Source: an uncultured Bacilli bacterium (GTDB taxonomy: Bacteria > Bacillota_I > Bacilli_A > RF39 > UBA660). Taken from it: 34,737 bases of DNA. How positions within the stretch are numbered: the stretch's first letter is position 1; every line of letters starts with the position of its first letter. Where the stretch lies: the NCBI GenBank assembly GCA_949425635.1, contig CASPWD010000016.1, positions 1 to 34,737 of the forward strand, read 5' to 3'. The notes beneath the pieces were generated by a model. It had not been told where the DNA came from, did no database searches, and was given only the letters and a program-made list of their open reading frames with translations. Shown here in pieces: positions 9,791 to 18,263 of this stretch. The position numbers and the translations under genes are program-made.

Positions 9791-10625
9791 AGTTCTTGGT
9801 TCAGTATCTCCATATTGTAACAGCTCAAAAAATGGTCCTGGATTTCTTGTAACATCAGGAAATAACAAAATACTTCTTGATTGCGGACCAGGAAGTACAA
9901 GGCTTATGAATATGGAAACAGACTTACAAAATTTAACGATTATTATTAGTCATTTACATCGTGATCATTATTCGGATATCATATCTTCTATTGCTTATAC
10001 CTCATATGTACACCATAACTTAGGTCTTTTAGAAAATAAAATAAAAGTATACATTCCAGAGCCAGATTACTATACAGATCATGAAAATTATACGAACCAA
10101 TATGGACAATATGATTACAGACTTGTAGATAAACCAATCTTAGATTATCAACTTCTCACTAATCTCGGAGAAGAAAGTTATCTTGAAGTTTCCACCTACA
10201 GAACAGACTCTAAAATTAAAATAGGAGATGTTACTGCTACATTCGCATACAATCCCCATAACATTAAATCTCATTCCATAAAACTAAGTGACGGAGAAGT
10301 TTCTTTAGTATATTCAGGAGATACTGGATATCAATATAACAAAATAGAAAGACTATCTTCATGTACGAACTTACTTATTTGTGAATCGACTTTCTTACGA
10401 GGGCAATCTAAAGGTCAAAATGATTATCATCTATACGCTCATGAAGCAGCTAAAATAGCTAGTATTGCTAAACCAGACCTGCTAATGCTTACACACTTTT
10501 GGCCAACTATAGATAAAGAAGATTACTTAAAAGAAGTGTTGCCTATATTTCCTAATACAATTGTTGCTGAAGAAGGACACATTCTAAAACTAACACCTAG
10601 AAAAAATGGTTCCAATAAAATTTAA
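9777..10625 (+). CDS. MBL-fold metal-dependent hydrolase, RNase Z-like
   Basis: The 282-residue metallo-beta-lactamase fold protein has the full metal site in order: HLHRDH (HxHxDH, about residues 60-65), a histidine in NPHNIKSHS, the aspartate in YSGDTGY, a conserved histidine in LYAHEAAKIA and the last ligand in THFWP. The pattern HxHxDH...SGDT...HxSxxxA...THF is that of the RNase Z/ElaC-like branch, which includes tRNA 3'-processing enzymes and phosphodiesterases. It lacks the long exosite arm of true tRNase Z, so I stop at hydrolase. ATG 9777 and ATG 9780 are both possible, 7 and 10 nt after AAAGGA (9764-9769). It overlaps coaD by 14 nt and ends the coaE-coaD unit before a terminator. Confidence 0.85.
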   Translation: MMEVKVLGSVSPYCNSSKNGPGFLVTSGNNKILLDCGPGSTRLMNMETDLQNLTIIISHLHRDHYSDIISSIAYTSYVHHNLGLLENKIKVYIPEPDYYTDHENYTNQYGQYDYRLVDKPILDYQLLTNLGEESYLEVSTYRTDSKIKIGDVTATFAYNPHNIKSHSIKLSDGEVSLVYSGDTGYQYNKIERLSSCTNLLICESTFLRGQSKGQNDYHLYAHEAAKIASIAKPDLLMLTHFWPTIDKEDYLKEVLPIFPNTIVAEEGHILKLTPRKNGSNKI

Positions 10626-10629
10626 TCAG

Positions 10630-10662
10630 AGGTACTATAACTTCAAGTTTAGTACTTTTTTT
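10630..10662 (+). terminator. Terminator after the coaE-coaD-MBL unit
   Basis: GGTACTA-T-AACTT pairs with AAGTTTAGTACT (one bulged T, one G-U), followed by seven T (10656-10662). Confidence 0.8.
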
Positions 10663-10673
10663 CATAAAAAATA

Positions 10674-10682
10674 TGCTATAAT
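10674..10682 (+). promoter_or_regulatory. Extended -10 promoter of tRNA-Arg
   Basis: TGC-TATAAT ends 18 nt before the first tRNA base. The preceding bases are the T tract of a terminator, so no -35 is evident. Confidence 0.6.
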
Positions 10683-10700
10683 TAACTTGTTACAAATTTT

Positions 10701-10777
10701 GTCCTCATAGCTCAGCTGGATAGAGCAATCGCCTCCTAAGCGATAGGTCGGAAGTTCAAATCTTCTTGGGGACGCCA
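10701..10777 (+). tRNA. tRNA-Arg (anticodon CCT)
   Basis: The full cloverleaf is visible. The acceptor stem is GTCCTCA/TGGGGAC and the D arm is GCTCAGCTGGATAGAGC. The anticodon stem ATCGC/GCGAT encloses loop CTCCTAA, giving anticodon CCT, which reads AGG. The T arm is GGAAG-TTCAAAT-CTTCT, the discriminator is G, and CCA is encoded. It is a single-gene unit with its own promoter and terminator. Confidence 0.97.
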
Positions 10778-10788
10778 TTATATTAATT

Positions 10789-10813
10789 AGGTTTGCATAA
10801 GTGCAAACTTTTT
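10789..10813 (+). terminator. Terminator after tRNA-Arg
   Basis: AGGTTTGCA/TGCAAACTT stem (7 Watson-Crick core pairs GTTTGCA/TGCAAAC) with loop TAAG, then five T. Confidence 0.9.
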
Positions 10814-10910
10814 CTTTTGACTATTTATTTACACATTCAAAATTTTCTTAAAAAATACAATTGCCATTTCAATTTCTCTAAGCTATATTTAAAACATAGG
10901 AGATGAAATT

Positions 10911-11885
10911 ATGAATGAAAATAATTTAAATAACAATAATCTCAATCAAAACAATCAAACGCTCCATAATCAAAATCTAAATCAATATCAAAGTCCCGAT
11001 AGATGGATTGACTTAACTGGTGTTGGGGATAGTACTCCTAAGAAAAAGAATCCTTTCCTAAAAATCTTTATAGTAATTATAGTTTTATGTGCTCTTGGTG
11101 GTGCAGGATACTATACTTATCAAGAATTTATAGTAAAAAAAGATATAAAATCTAATTCTGATGTTGATGATACACAAAAAAATCAAGAAGAAAAAGAAGA
11201 GCAAACTCCTCTAGAAAATAAAGATTATGTAATAGATGCGACATATGAAGCAAAAGTTATTGAAGGAACAAATACATCCTATTCAGAAATGTATAAAGTT
11301 TCAGATATTGTTGTTCCTTATTTAAATATCGAAACAAATGAAGCGAAAGAAATCAATAATGAAATAAAGAACCTTTATGATGAATTTATCGAAAGATATA
11401 ATGCAATTAGTCAAGTAGAAGTAATTCCAAGACAAGGAGAATATTGGAAATACGATTACATTAAAACAAGTTATAAATATACAGATCAAAATAATATAAT
11501 ATCTATCTTAATTAAAGTAGAACTTACTGGTCGTGGAGGTAGTGAGGCAGAAGAATATTATGCATTCAACTATGATTTAAAAGAAGAAAAAAGACTTTAT
11601 TTACTTGATTTATGTAATAAATTTAACTTGAATTATGATAGCACTTTAAAACAAGTTAATGAAGCTCTTGATAAATCCCTTATAAAAACTTTTGAGTTAA
11701 CGGAACCAATTTCAGAAGAATTTATAGAATTCATTAAAGAAAACAAAGAAAGTTTTAATGAAGAACTAAAAAATAAAAAAGAAAATATCTACATTGATGA
11801 AAATAATCAACTAAATGTTATAACATTAAACAATCATCCAACTGGAAGCGGTTTTTATTATGAATTTGTGGCAATTACTAAGTAA
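10911..11885 (+). CDS. Membrane-anchored extracytoplasmic protein, possibly DUF4163/DUF3298-like
   Basis: The 324-residue protein has an Asn/Gln-rich cytoplasmic head (about 1-30, many NNLN/NQN repeats), a Lys patch KKKN, one membrane helix (about 50-70, IFIVIIVLCALGGAGYY), an acidic linker (about 78-105) and an extracytoplasmic domain of about 215 residues. The outer domain has an N-terminal segment with YKVSDIVVPYLNIE, a helix NNEIKNLYDEFIERY, a strand-rich stretch with the landmark YYAFNYDLKEEKRLYLLDL, and a C-terminal helical part. This order resembles the DUF4163-DUF3298 pair found in RsiV- and PdaC-like proteins, but I recognise it only loosely and see no catalytic motif. AGGAG (10898-10902) precedes the ATG by 8 nt. 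It has its own terminator. Confidence 0.7.
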   Translation: MNENNLNNNNLNQNNQTLHNQNLNQYQSPDRWIDLTGVGDSTPKKKNPFLKIFIVIIVLCALGGAGYYTYQEFIVKKDIKSNSDVDDTQKNQEEKEEQTPLENKDYVIDATYEAKVIEGTNTSYSEMYKVSDIVVPYLNIETNEAKEINNEIKNLYDEFIERYNAISQVEVIPRQGEYWKYDYIKTSYKYTDQNNIISILIKVELTGRGGSEAEEYYAFNYDLKEEKRLYLLDLCNKFNLNYDSTLKQVNEALDKSLIKTFELTEPISEEFIEFIKENKESFNEELKNKKENIYIDENNQLNVITLNNHPTGSGFYYEFVAITK

Positions 11886-11895
11886 TTGTCTTTTT
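11870..11895 (+). terminator. Terminator overlapping a stop codon
   Basis: CAATTAC/GTAATTG perfect stem with loop TAA (11872-11888), extendable to 9 pairs, then TCTTTTT. The stop codon TAA (11883-11885) lies inside the 3' arm. Confidence 0.8.
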
Positions 11896-12010
11896 CTATG
11901 TCTAATTTATATAATATAACTTGTAATATTTAAAATCAAAGAGTAAGATAATCGATATGTATTAAAAAATATTAAAACAAAATATATTTATTTAAAAAAA
12001 TCATAAAATT

Positions 12011-12019
12011 TGATAGAAT
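12011..12019 (+). promoter_or_regulatory. Extended -10 promoter of the ABC exporter operon
   Basis: TGA-TAGAAT lies 19 nt before the ATG at 12039, with a weak TTTAAA 17 bp further upstream. Confidence 0.5.
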
Positions 12020-12038
12020 CGAGAACGAGGGTGATTTT

Positions 12039-12740
12039 ATGTCATATATCGAATTTAAAAATATAACAAAAAAGTATCAAATGGGTGAAATAGAAATTAA
12101 AGCTTTAAACAAGGCAAGTTTCTCAATTGATGAAGGAGAGTTAGTTGTAATTTTAGGTCCATCAGGAGCTGGTAAAACAACATGTCTAAATATTTTAGGT
12201 GGCATGGACCAAGCCGATTCAGGAAGTTTAATAATTGATGGTGAAAATATTACTAACTTAAAAGGAAAAGATTTAATCAGTTATCGTCGCAACGACATTG
12301 GCTTTGTTTTTCAATTTTATAATTTAATTCAAAACTTAACTGCTTTAGAAAATGTTGAATTAGCTGTGCAACTTTGTAAAGATCATCTTAATCCAGAAAC
12401 AATTTTAAAGAAAGTTGGTTTAAAAGATCGTATTAATAATTTTCCAGCTCAATTATCAGGCGGTGAACAACAAAGAGTAGCCATTGCTCGTGCTATTGCT
12501 AAGAATCCAAAACTTTTACTTTGTGATGAACCAACAGGAGCCTTAGACTATAAGACTGGGAAACAAATTCTAAAGCTTCTAGAAGACACTTGTCACAAAG
12601 AATCTATGACAGTAATTATTGTAACGCATAATACAGCTCTTGCTGACATGGCTGATAAAGTAATAAAATTTAAAAATGGTCAAGTAGAAGAAGTTTATAT
12701 TAATCAAAATCCTCAACCAATAGAAACAATAGAGTGGTAA
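12039..12740 (+). CDS. ABC transporter ATP-binding protein (MacB/LolD type)
   Basis: The 233-residue ATPase subunit has all nucleotide-binding motifs in order: Walker [11 protein letters not shown]-loop [11 protein letters not shown], signature [14 protein letters not shown], Walker [13 protein letters not shown] and the H-loop VTHN. The sequence [22 protein letters not shown] and the ending [12 protein letters not shown] mark the MacB/LolD/YknY subgroup that works with FtsX-type permeases rather than carrying substrates across the bilayer. The ATG follows GAGGGTGAT (12027-12035) by 3 nt. The permease gene starts one base after its stop, so the two form one transporter. Substrate cannot be read from the sequence. 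Confidence 0.95.
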   Translation: MSYIEFKNITKKYQMGEIEIKALNKASFSIDEGELVVILGPSGAGKTTCLNILGGMDQADSGSLIIDGENITNLKGKDLISYRRNDIGFVFQFYNLIQNLTALENVELAVQLCKDHLNPETILKKVGLKDRINNFPAQLSGGEQQRVAIARAIAKNPKLLLCDEPTGALDYKTGKQILKLLEDTCHKESMTVIIVTHNTALADMADKVIKFKNGQVEEVYINQNPQPIETIEW

Positions 12741-12741
12741 T

Positions 12742-15700
12742 ATGAAAAAGAAAAATCATATAAAAACAAATACGATTCGTAATATAAAAAAGTCCTTTCC
12801 TAGATTTCTATCTTTAATAGTTATGAGTCTTCTAGGTGTTTTAGTATTCACAGGTCTAACTTCAACATCTCCAGACATGCTTAATACTTTAGATAAATTT
12901 CTTGATGATTACAATTCCTACGATTTTAAGATAATTTCCACAATGGGTCTAACTGATAATGACATAGAAAGCCTAAAGCAAGTGGACTCTATTGATGAAG
13001 TTGAAGGAGTGTACTCCAAAGATGTCTTAGTTAGCGATAATGACTCTGAAATAGTTTTGAACATTTCATCATTACCTAATAAAATAAACACACTTGAATT
13101 AATTGAAGGTCATCTTCCTACATCTGATAATGAAATAGTAGTTGAACAAAACTTTTTAACCAAACTAGGTTACAAGCTTAATGACACAATAAAAATTGAA
13201 GATGAAAACATAAAAAAGAACGAATTAATTATCGTTGGAACCATAAGAAGTCCACTATATTTTAGCAACACAGCTGTAAATCAAAACAGGGGAACAACAT
13301 CTATTGGTTCTGGTACTATAAACTACTATTCTTATATCTTAAGTGATTCATTTGAAATCGATTACTTTACAAGCATCTATCTTACTGTAAAAGATGCCAA
13401 AAAGAAAATAACTTCAAAAGATAATTATTTAAAATTAATTGATAAAACAAAAAGTAAAATTGAAGAATTAAAAAATACTCAAGAACAAGAACGATATAAT
13501 TCACTTTACGATGAAGCGGCAAACATAATCAAAGAAAATGAGGAAAAAGCAAACACAGAATTAAATGATGCCAAAATGAAATTAGATAGTGCCAAAAAGC
13601 AACTAGACAGCGCAAAGAAAGAATTGAATACAGCTAATAACCAGTTAACTACTGCTAAAAGAGAATTAAGCAAAGCTTCTTCTGAGTTAAATAAAGGTCG
13701 CCAAGAGCTAACAGCAAATCTAAATCAATATGGTATTACAAATATCCAAGAAACATTGAACGAAGTAAATAAAAATATAACAACTCTAGAAGGTCTAATA
13801 GCAACATTAAATAAATCTTCTGCCGAATACCAGACATATCTAATAAATTTAGAAGCTTTAAAAACACAACAAGCCTTATTAAACAAATTAAATGAAGCCG
13901 ATCAAAGTTTAACTAAAAATGAAAATCTATATAAGCAAAATTACGCCAAGTATCAATCTTCATATAAAAAGTATCAATCAGGTTTAAAAGAATATAATTC
14001 AAATCTAGAAAAATATAACTCATCATTAAAAGAATATAACAACAATAAAGATAAAATTGAAAAAGAACTTAATGATGCTAAATTAAAACTAAATGATATA
14101 GCAAAACCATCATGGTATATAAATACGAGAGCAGATGACCAAACTTATGCTTCTTATATCAACCAAGTAGATAGTATAAAAAATCTAGCTTGCCTTTTTC
14201 CTGTCGTTTTCTTTGCTGTAGCTATCCTTGTTAGTTTGGTTTCCATGAATCGCATGGTCGAAGACGATCGTGGAGAAATTGGTACATTAAAATCTCTAGG
14301 TTTCACCAATCATGAAATTAAATCGAAGTATCTTTTATTTTCTAGCCTAGCTACTCTAATTGGAGCAACAATAGGTACTATAATTGGTCTTACAGCTATT
14401 CCTTATTTAATCTTCACAATATATCGTTTATTATTTGATGTTCCAAACTTTTATTTTGGTCTTAATCTAGAAACAACACTTTTAGGTATAGCAATAGCTC
14501 TGATTTGCATTTGTGGCTCATCTATTATTACAGCTAATCGTATTCTAAAGGAAAAACCTGCTAACTTAATGCGACCAAAATCACCAAAATCTGGTAAAAA
14601 AATTCTCTTAGAAAAAATAACACCAATCTGGCATCACTTAAAATTTTCTAATAAAGTAACAATCAGAAATATCTTCCGTTATAAAAAAAGAGTTCTTGTT
14701 ACAATATTTGGTATTTGTGGCTGTACAGCTTTAATTTTATGTGGCTTCGGTATCAAAGATTCTATTGTTGATATAACAAACATGCAGTATGTTAAAACAT
14801 TCAAATACGATGCCACTATATATACTTCAGATTTAACTGAAGATGATTTAAACTTAATAACATCAAATACTTACATCAAAGACTATACCTTAACTGAGAC
14901 GATCACAGGTACATTTAAAACATCAAATGTTAGTATAATTGCTACATCTAGTCAAGAGGACCTATCCAAAATAGTTAATTTAGTTGATACTAAAAACAAC
15001 GAAGATATATTATTAGAACCTAATAAAGCCATCATAACAGACAAGCTAGCAGATATCTACAAGATCAAAATAGGTGATACAATTTCTATCTTAGATAGCG
15101 ATAAAAAAGAATATAACTTTGAAGTATCAAATATAGTTAAAAACTACATGGGTCATTATATCTATGTAAGCAAAGATACTCTAGAATCAAGTAGCGAAAA
15201 TGCAATATACAAGCCTAATATCATTTATTTGAATACAGAAGAATTAAGTGAATCTGAAAAAACTAAAATTTCAAACGAACTAATAAACATTGATTCAGTT
15301 TTAAATGTTGTACATACATCTACCTTAATTAACAGCGTTAAAGATATGCTAGATTCTCTTGATAAAGTAGTGATCATTCTTATTCTTTTATCAGCGATGT
15401 TATCTTTCGTTGTTTTATATAACTTGTCAAACATAAATATTTCAGAGCGAAAAAGAGAAATAGCGACTCTTAAAGTACTAGGTTTCTACAACAAAGAAGT
15501 AAATGATTATATTACCAAAGAAACAGTAATCTTAACTATTATTGGTATCATATTAGGACTAGGATTTGGTTATTTATTAACAAACTTAACTATTGGTACA
15601 GTTGAAATGGAAAATGCTCGTTTTATAAGAAATATTAGTTTGAAAAGTTATCTTTACGCTACATTAATATCAAGCTTGTTTACTATTATTGTAAACTTTG

Positions 15701-15759
15701 TAACACATATCTCTCTACATAAAATTGACATGATAGAAAGCTTAAAAAGTGTAGAATAG
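12742..15759 (+). CDS. FtsX-type ABC permease with long coiled-coil insert
   Basis: The 1005-residue permease partners the ATPase immediately upstream. It has a first membrane helix (about 18-40), an extracytoplasmic MacB-like domain (about 55-240) and a long extracytoplasmic coiled coil (about 246-452). The coiled coil has Ala/Lys-rich heptads such as LDSAKKQLDSAKKEL, then Tyr-spaced heptads such as YQSSYKKYQSGLKEYNSNL. A first FtsX membrane block follows (about 482-620, with VEDDRGEIGTLKSLGF). A helix near 650-670, a second extracytoplasmic domain and a second FtsX block (about 871-1005, with ISERKREIATLKVLGF) complete it. The duplicated E-I-x-T-L-K-x-L-G-F motif marks the two halves. The fused coiled coil before the SWYINTRADDQTYASY segment is typical of a large Bacillota permease family of unknown cargo. 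No sensor pair adjoins it, unlike bacitracin-type exporters. Confidence 0.92.
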   Translation: MKKKNHIKTNTIRNIKKSFPRFLSLIVMSLLGVLVFTGLTSTSPDMLNTLDKFLDDYNSYDFKIISTMGLTDNDIESLKQVDSIDEVEGVYSKDVLVSDNDSEIVLNISSLPNKINTLELIEGHLPTSDNEIVVEQNFLTKLGYKLNDTIKIEDENIKKNELIIVGTIRSPLYFSNTAVNQNRGTTSIGSGTINYYSYILSDSFEIDYFTSIYLTVKDAKKKITSKDNYLKLIDKTKSKIEELKNTQEQERYNSLYDEAANIIKENEEKANTELNDAKMKLDSAKKQLDSAKKELNTANNQLTTAKRELSKASSELNKGRQELTANLNQYGITNIQETLNEVNKNITTLEGLIATLNKSSAEYQTYLINLEALKTQQALLNKLNEADQSLTKNENLYKQNYAKYQSSYKKYQSGLKEYNSNLEKYNSSLKEYNNNKDKIEKELNDAKLKLNDIAKPSWYINTRADDQTYASYINQVDSIKNLACLFPVVFFAVAILVSLVSMNRMVEDDRGEIGTLKSLGFTNHEIKSKYLLFSSLATLIGATIGTIIGLTAIPYLIFTIYRLLFDVPNFYFGLNLETTLLGIAIALICICGSSIITANRILKEKPANLMRPKSPKSGKKILLEKITPIWHHLKFSNKVTIRNIFRYKKRVLVTIFGICGCTALILCGFGIKDSIVDITNMQYVKTFKYDATIYTSDLTEDDLNLITSNTYIKDYTLTETITGTFKTSNVSIIATSSQEDLSKIVNLVDTKNNEDILLEPNKAIITDKLADIYKIKIGDTISILDSDKKEYNFEVSNIVKNYMGHYIYVSKDTLESSSENAIYKPNIIYLNTEELSESEKTKISNELINIDSVLNVVHTSTLINSVKDMLDSLDKVVIILILLSAMLSFVVLYNLSNINISERKREIATLKVLGFYNKEVNDYITKETVILTIIGIILGLGFGYLLTNLTIGTVEMENARFIRNISLKSYLYATLISSLFTIIVNFVTHISLHKIDMIESLKSVE

Positions 15760-15853
15760 TGTAGATAATTTAAATAACATAAGCAATAATATTCTTATTA
15801 AGTTTCAAAATACCTTCTTTTTCTTTAAATAATTAATAATATATAAATAATCA

Positions 15854-15862
15854 TGTTATACT
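15854..15862 (+). promoter_or_regulatory. Extended -10 promoter of the small protein-galE unit
   Basis: TGT-TATACT lies 28 nt before the ATG at 15891. No convincing -35 is visible. No clear terminator is seen between the permease gene and this point, so read-through is possible. Confidence 0.55.
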
Positions 15863-15890
15863 ATATTTAATAGATTAAAGGAGAAATATT

Positions 15891-16211
15891 ATGGAAGAAA
15901 ATGTAAATATGAAATACTTAGATGATCAATTTGGTCATATGAATGCCAATATTTTAATAGAACTAAAAAATGATTTATTATCAATGGAATTAGAATGTAT
16001 CCAAGCTGAGGTAAAATCTCATAATTATCCTATCGAAGAATACCAAAAATTAGATAAAGATACTTTAGTAAGAGAAATAATAATCTGGAAAGCTGACAAT
16101 GATGTTCCCGTAGAAGCTGACGAATTGGAAGCTGTCTTAAGTAATGATTTTGACTTTTTAAATCAAGAGCAACATAATTATGAAGAACCAGCTGAAAATA
16201 TGATACAATAA
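15891..16211 (+). CDS. Small acidic protein of unknown function
   Basis: The 106-residue cytoplasmic protein is rich in Asp/Glu and has no membrane segment. Sequence landmarks are FGHMNANILIELKNDLLSME (about 14-33), predicted helical, and LVREIIIWKADNDVPVEADE (about 59-78). I do not recognise a family. The ATG follows AAAGGAG (15878-15884) by 6 nt, and the codon use matches its neighbours, so it is very likely real. galE begins 29 nt after its stop with no promoter or terminator between, so both should be on one mRNA. Confidence 0.75.
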   Translation: MEENVNMKYLDDQFGHMNANILIELKNDLLSMELECIQAEVKSHNYPIEEYQKLDKDTLVREIIIWKADNDVPVEADELEAVLSNDFDFLNQEQHNYEEPAENMIQ

Positions 16212-16240
16212 ACATAAATTTTAAAAAAGGAGTTAGGAAT

Positions 16241-17251
16241 ATGAAAATATTAGTTACAGGTGGCTGTGGATATATTGGATCTCACACTTGTGTAGAATTA
16301 TTAAATGAAAATTACGAAGTAGTTATAATAGATAACTTAAGTAATTCAAAAGAAGATGTAGTCAATAGAATTGAACAAATTACTAATAAAAAAGTTAAGT
16401 TTTATGAAGGCAATGTTCAAGATGAAACATTATTAAAAAGAATTTTCGAAGAGAATAAAATTGATGGAGTAATTCATTTTGCTGGGTATAAAGCAGTAGG
16501 TGAATCTGTAAAGAAGCCTTTAATGTATTATGAGAATAACCTAGAATCAACTATTACTCTTTTACGTATAATGAATGATTTTGATTGCAAGAATATTGTT
16601 TTCTCATCAAGTGCAACTGTTTATGGTGTTCAAGAAAGTCCAAAATATGTTGAAACAATGACTAGAAAAGAAACATCAAGTCCTTATGGAACAACAAAAT
16701 CTATGATTGAAAAAATAATGGAAGATTTATATTATTCAGATCCAACTTGGACAATCTCTTTACTAAGATATTTTAATCCAGTAGGAGCTCATTCAAGTGG
16801 ACTTATTGGAGAAAATCCTAATGGTATCCCAAATAATTTAATGCCTTATATTTTAAAGGTAGCTATTGGCGAACTACCAGAGCTTACAATATTTGGTAAT
16901 GACTATGAAACACCAGATGGAACTTGTATCAGAGACTATATCCATGTTGTTGACTTAGCCAAAGGGCATTTATGTGCTATAACTCACGCTTTAGATAATA
17001 AAGGAAAACTACATACTTATAATCTAGGTAGTGGTCACGGCGTAAGTGTTAAAGAAATCGTTGATACTTTTGAACGTGTAAATAATCTTAAGTTAAATTA
17101 TAAGTTTGGAGCTAGAAGAGAAGGCGACTTACCAGAATTCTTTGCTGATCCATCATTAGCTTTAGAAGAACTAGGTTGGAAAACAGAACAATCTATTGAG
17201 GATATGTGCCGTGATGCTTATAACTTCATTATTAAAGAAACAGAAAAATAA
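16241..17251 (+). CDS. galE: UDP-glucose 4-epimerase
   Basis: GalE interconverts UDP-glucose and UDP-galactose (Leloir pathway, and supply of UDP-galactose for surface glycans) using tightly bound NAD. The 336-residue length is standard. The N-terminus has the Rossmann motif VTGGCGYIGSH (GxxGxxG). Further landmarks are FAGYKAVGESV, the catalytic SSSATVYG segment, the Y149-x3-K153 pair in SPYGTTK, RYFNPVGAH, and GTCIRDYIHVVDLAKGH near residue 228. AAAGGAG and TTAGGA precede the ATG. No other gal gene is in the window, which favours a cell-envelope sugar role over galactose catabolism; that is inference. Confidence 0.97.
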   Translation: MKILVTGGCGYIGSHTCVELLNENYEVVIIDNLSNSKEDVVNRIEQITNKKVKFYEGNVQDETLLKRIFEENKIDGVIHFAGYKAVGESVKKPLMYYENNLESTITLLRIMNDFDCKNIVFSSSATVYGVQESPKYVETMTRKETSSPYGTTKSMIEKIMEDLYYSDPTWTISLLRYFNPVGAHSSGLIGENPNGIPNNLMPYILKVAIGELPELTIFGNDYETPDGTCIRDYIHVVDLAKGHLCAITHALDNKGKLHTYNLGSGHGVSVKEIVDTFERVNNLKLNYKFGARREGDLPEFFADPSLALEELGWKTEQSIEDMCRDAYNFIIKETEK

Positions 17252-17257
17252 TTAATT

Positions 17258-17282
17258 GAACTTGTATCACCAAGTTCTTTTT
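17258..17282 (+). terminator. Terminator after galE
   Basis: Perfect 7-bp stem GAACTTG/CAAGTTC with loop TATCAC, then five T. Confidence 0.88.
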
Positions 17283-17297
17283 CTGTGAATAAAAAAA

Positions 17298-17316
17298 TAG
17301 TCAAAATAATTGACTA
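17298..17316. repeat. Short inverted repeat
   Basis: TAGTCAA/TTGACTA with loop AATAA (7 bp) sits between the galE terminator and the next gene. No T tract follows, so it may be an operator-like site; nothing more can be said. Confidence 0.4.
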
Positions 17317-17348
17317 GAAATTAATACATAGATATTACTTTTAATTTG

Positions 17349-17388
17349 CTAGAGTATCAAGGAATATATATTTCCCTAGTAGTTTTTT
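17349..17388 (+). terminator. Possible second hairpin-T element
   Basis: CTAG (17349-17352) and CTAG (17376-17379) enclose the near-palindrome GGAATATATATTTCC and are followed by six T (17383-17388). It could be a backup terminator or a leader structure. Confidence 0.35.
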
Positions 17389-17399
17389 ATTCGAAAAAA

Positions 17400-17408
17400 T
17401 GTTAATAT
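17400..17408 (+). promoter_or_regulatory. Extended -10 promoter
   Basis: TGT-TAATAT lies 37 nt before the chosen ATG at 17446. It overlaps the region just before the upstream in-frame ATG at 17413, which argues against that longer start. Confidence 0.45.
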
Positions 17409-17445
17409 TAATATGAAGAATAAAATAAGAAGGGAGTGTTTTCTT

Positions 17446-18099
17446 ATGTCTAAGGATTTGAAGATAAGTAAAACAAAAAAAGACTCAAATAACATAAGTA
17501 GCATTCCTTTAAAAGTTAAACCAGTAAAATCTCCACCCAAAATAAAAAAACAAAATATTAAAGTGAGTTCAACAATCAAAGCAATCCTTGTAACAATCAT
17601 CCTTATTATAAACTTTACTTTAATAATTCATATATCTCATGAAATAGATGAAAGTAACAAAAGATTACCTACAGTAACTTCAGTTATCAAAGAAAAAATT
17701 CCCGCTTCAACAAATGTCCTTGGTAGTTGGCAAACGTCATTAGAAGGACTTTTCTCTTTTCAAGATGATTACACTTTTTATTGGTATGATTCTTATAAAT
17801 ACCCAAATGATAACTATTATGGTGGAACATATACATATAAGCAAGGCCTAGAGGCTTTAGAAGAGATGGGGTATAATGAAGAAGAATTTAATACAACATT
17901 TAAAGAAGGATATAGTGTTGATAAAGTATATTCATTAAAATTGAAACCAACAGTCTTCGTTCAAGGAGGGCAAGACTTATCTTCTAAATCAATAAAAGAA
18001 AACGAACTATGGTGGTATATTCTAATAATTAGAAATGACAACACTGCCATTGCTTATAATCAAACTTTAGATTTAAGATATAGTTTAAAAAGAAAATAA
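17446..18099 (+). CDS. Membrane-anchored protein of unknown function
   Basis: The 217-residue protein has a Lys/Pro-rich cytoplasmic N-terminus (about 1-42, VKPVKSPPKIKKQ), one membrane helix (about 45-63) and an outer domain. The outer domain begins LGSWQTSLEGLFSFQDDYTF and continues with an aromatic stretch YWYDSYKYPNDNYYGGTYTY. The order G-S-W-x...F-x-D-x-F-x-W-Y-x...G-x-Y resembles small lipocalin-like beta domains, seen by eye only. It ends with strands ELWWYILIIRN and YNQTLDLRYSLKRK. ATG 17446 is preferred because AAGGGAG (17430-17436) lies 9 nt upstream. It is a single-gene unit ended by a terminator. No function can be assigned. Confidence 0.75.
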   Translation: MSKDLKISKTKKDSNNISSIPLKVKPVKSPPKIKKQNIKVSSTIKAILVTIILIINFTLIIHISHEIDESNKRLPTVTSVIKEKIPASTNVLGSWQTSLEGLFSFQDDYTFYWYDSYKYPNDNYYGGTYTYKQGLEALEEMGYNEEEFNTTFKEGYSVDKVYSLKLKPTVFVQGGQDLSSKSIKENELWWYILIIRNDNTAIAYNQTLDLRYSLKRK

Positions 18100-18102
18100 C
18101 TG

Positions 18103-18125
18103 AGCAGAGTTAAATCTGCTTTTTT
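18103..18125 (+). terminator. Terminator before the two-component operon
   Basis: AGCAGA/TCTGCT stem with loop GTTAAA, then six T. Confidence 0.85.
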
Positions 18126-18235
18126 ATTTTAATAAAAAATAGTAATTTAATAATTTTTAAGAAACTTACTTAATTTATTTAATATTTACTCATTATAATA
18201 TATAAAGAATGATTATATTGCAAAATTGTAATATA

Positions 18236-18244
18236 TGTTAAAAT
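18236..18244 (+). promoter_or_regulatory. Extended -10 promoter of the two-component/lipid operon
   Basis: TGT-TAAAAT ends 19 nt before ATG 18264. A TTGCAA (18218-18223) lies 15 bp upstream, shorter than ideal. The upstream in-frame ATG at 18243 falls inside this element. Confidence 0.5.
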
Positions 18245-18263
18245 GAATATAGAAGGTGATAAT

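Noticed and set aside
10701..10813. tRNA-Arg as an integration site for a mobile element
   Set aside because: No integrase, no partial tRNA repeat downstream, and ordinary genes with their own signals follow.
13480..14110. Tandem DNA repeat in the permease gene
   Set aside because: The repetition is at the level of coiled-coil heptads in the protein; DNA copies are too diverged to be a recent repeat.
12039..15759. Cell-division FtsE-FtsX pair
   Set aside because: The permease is 1005 residues with two FtsX blocks and a coiled coil, unlike the ~300-residue FtsX.
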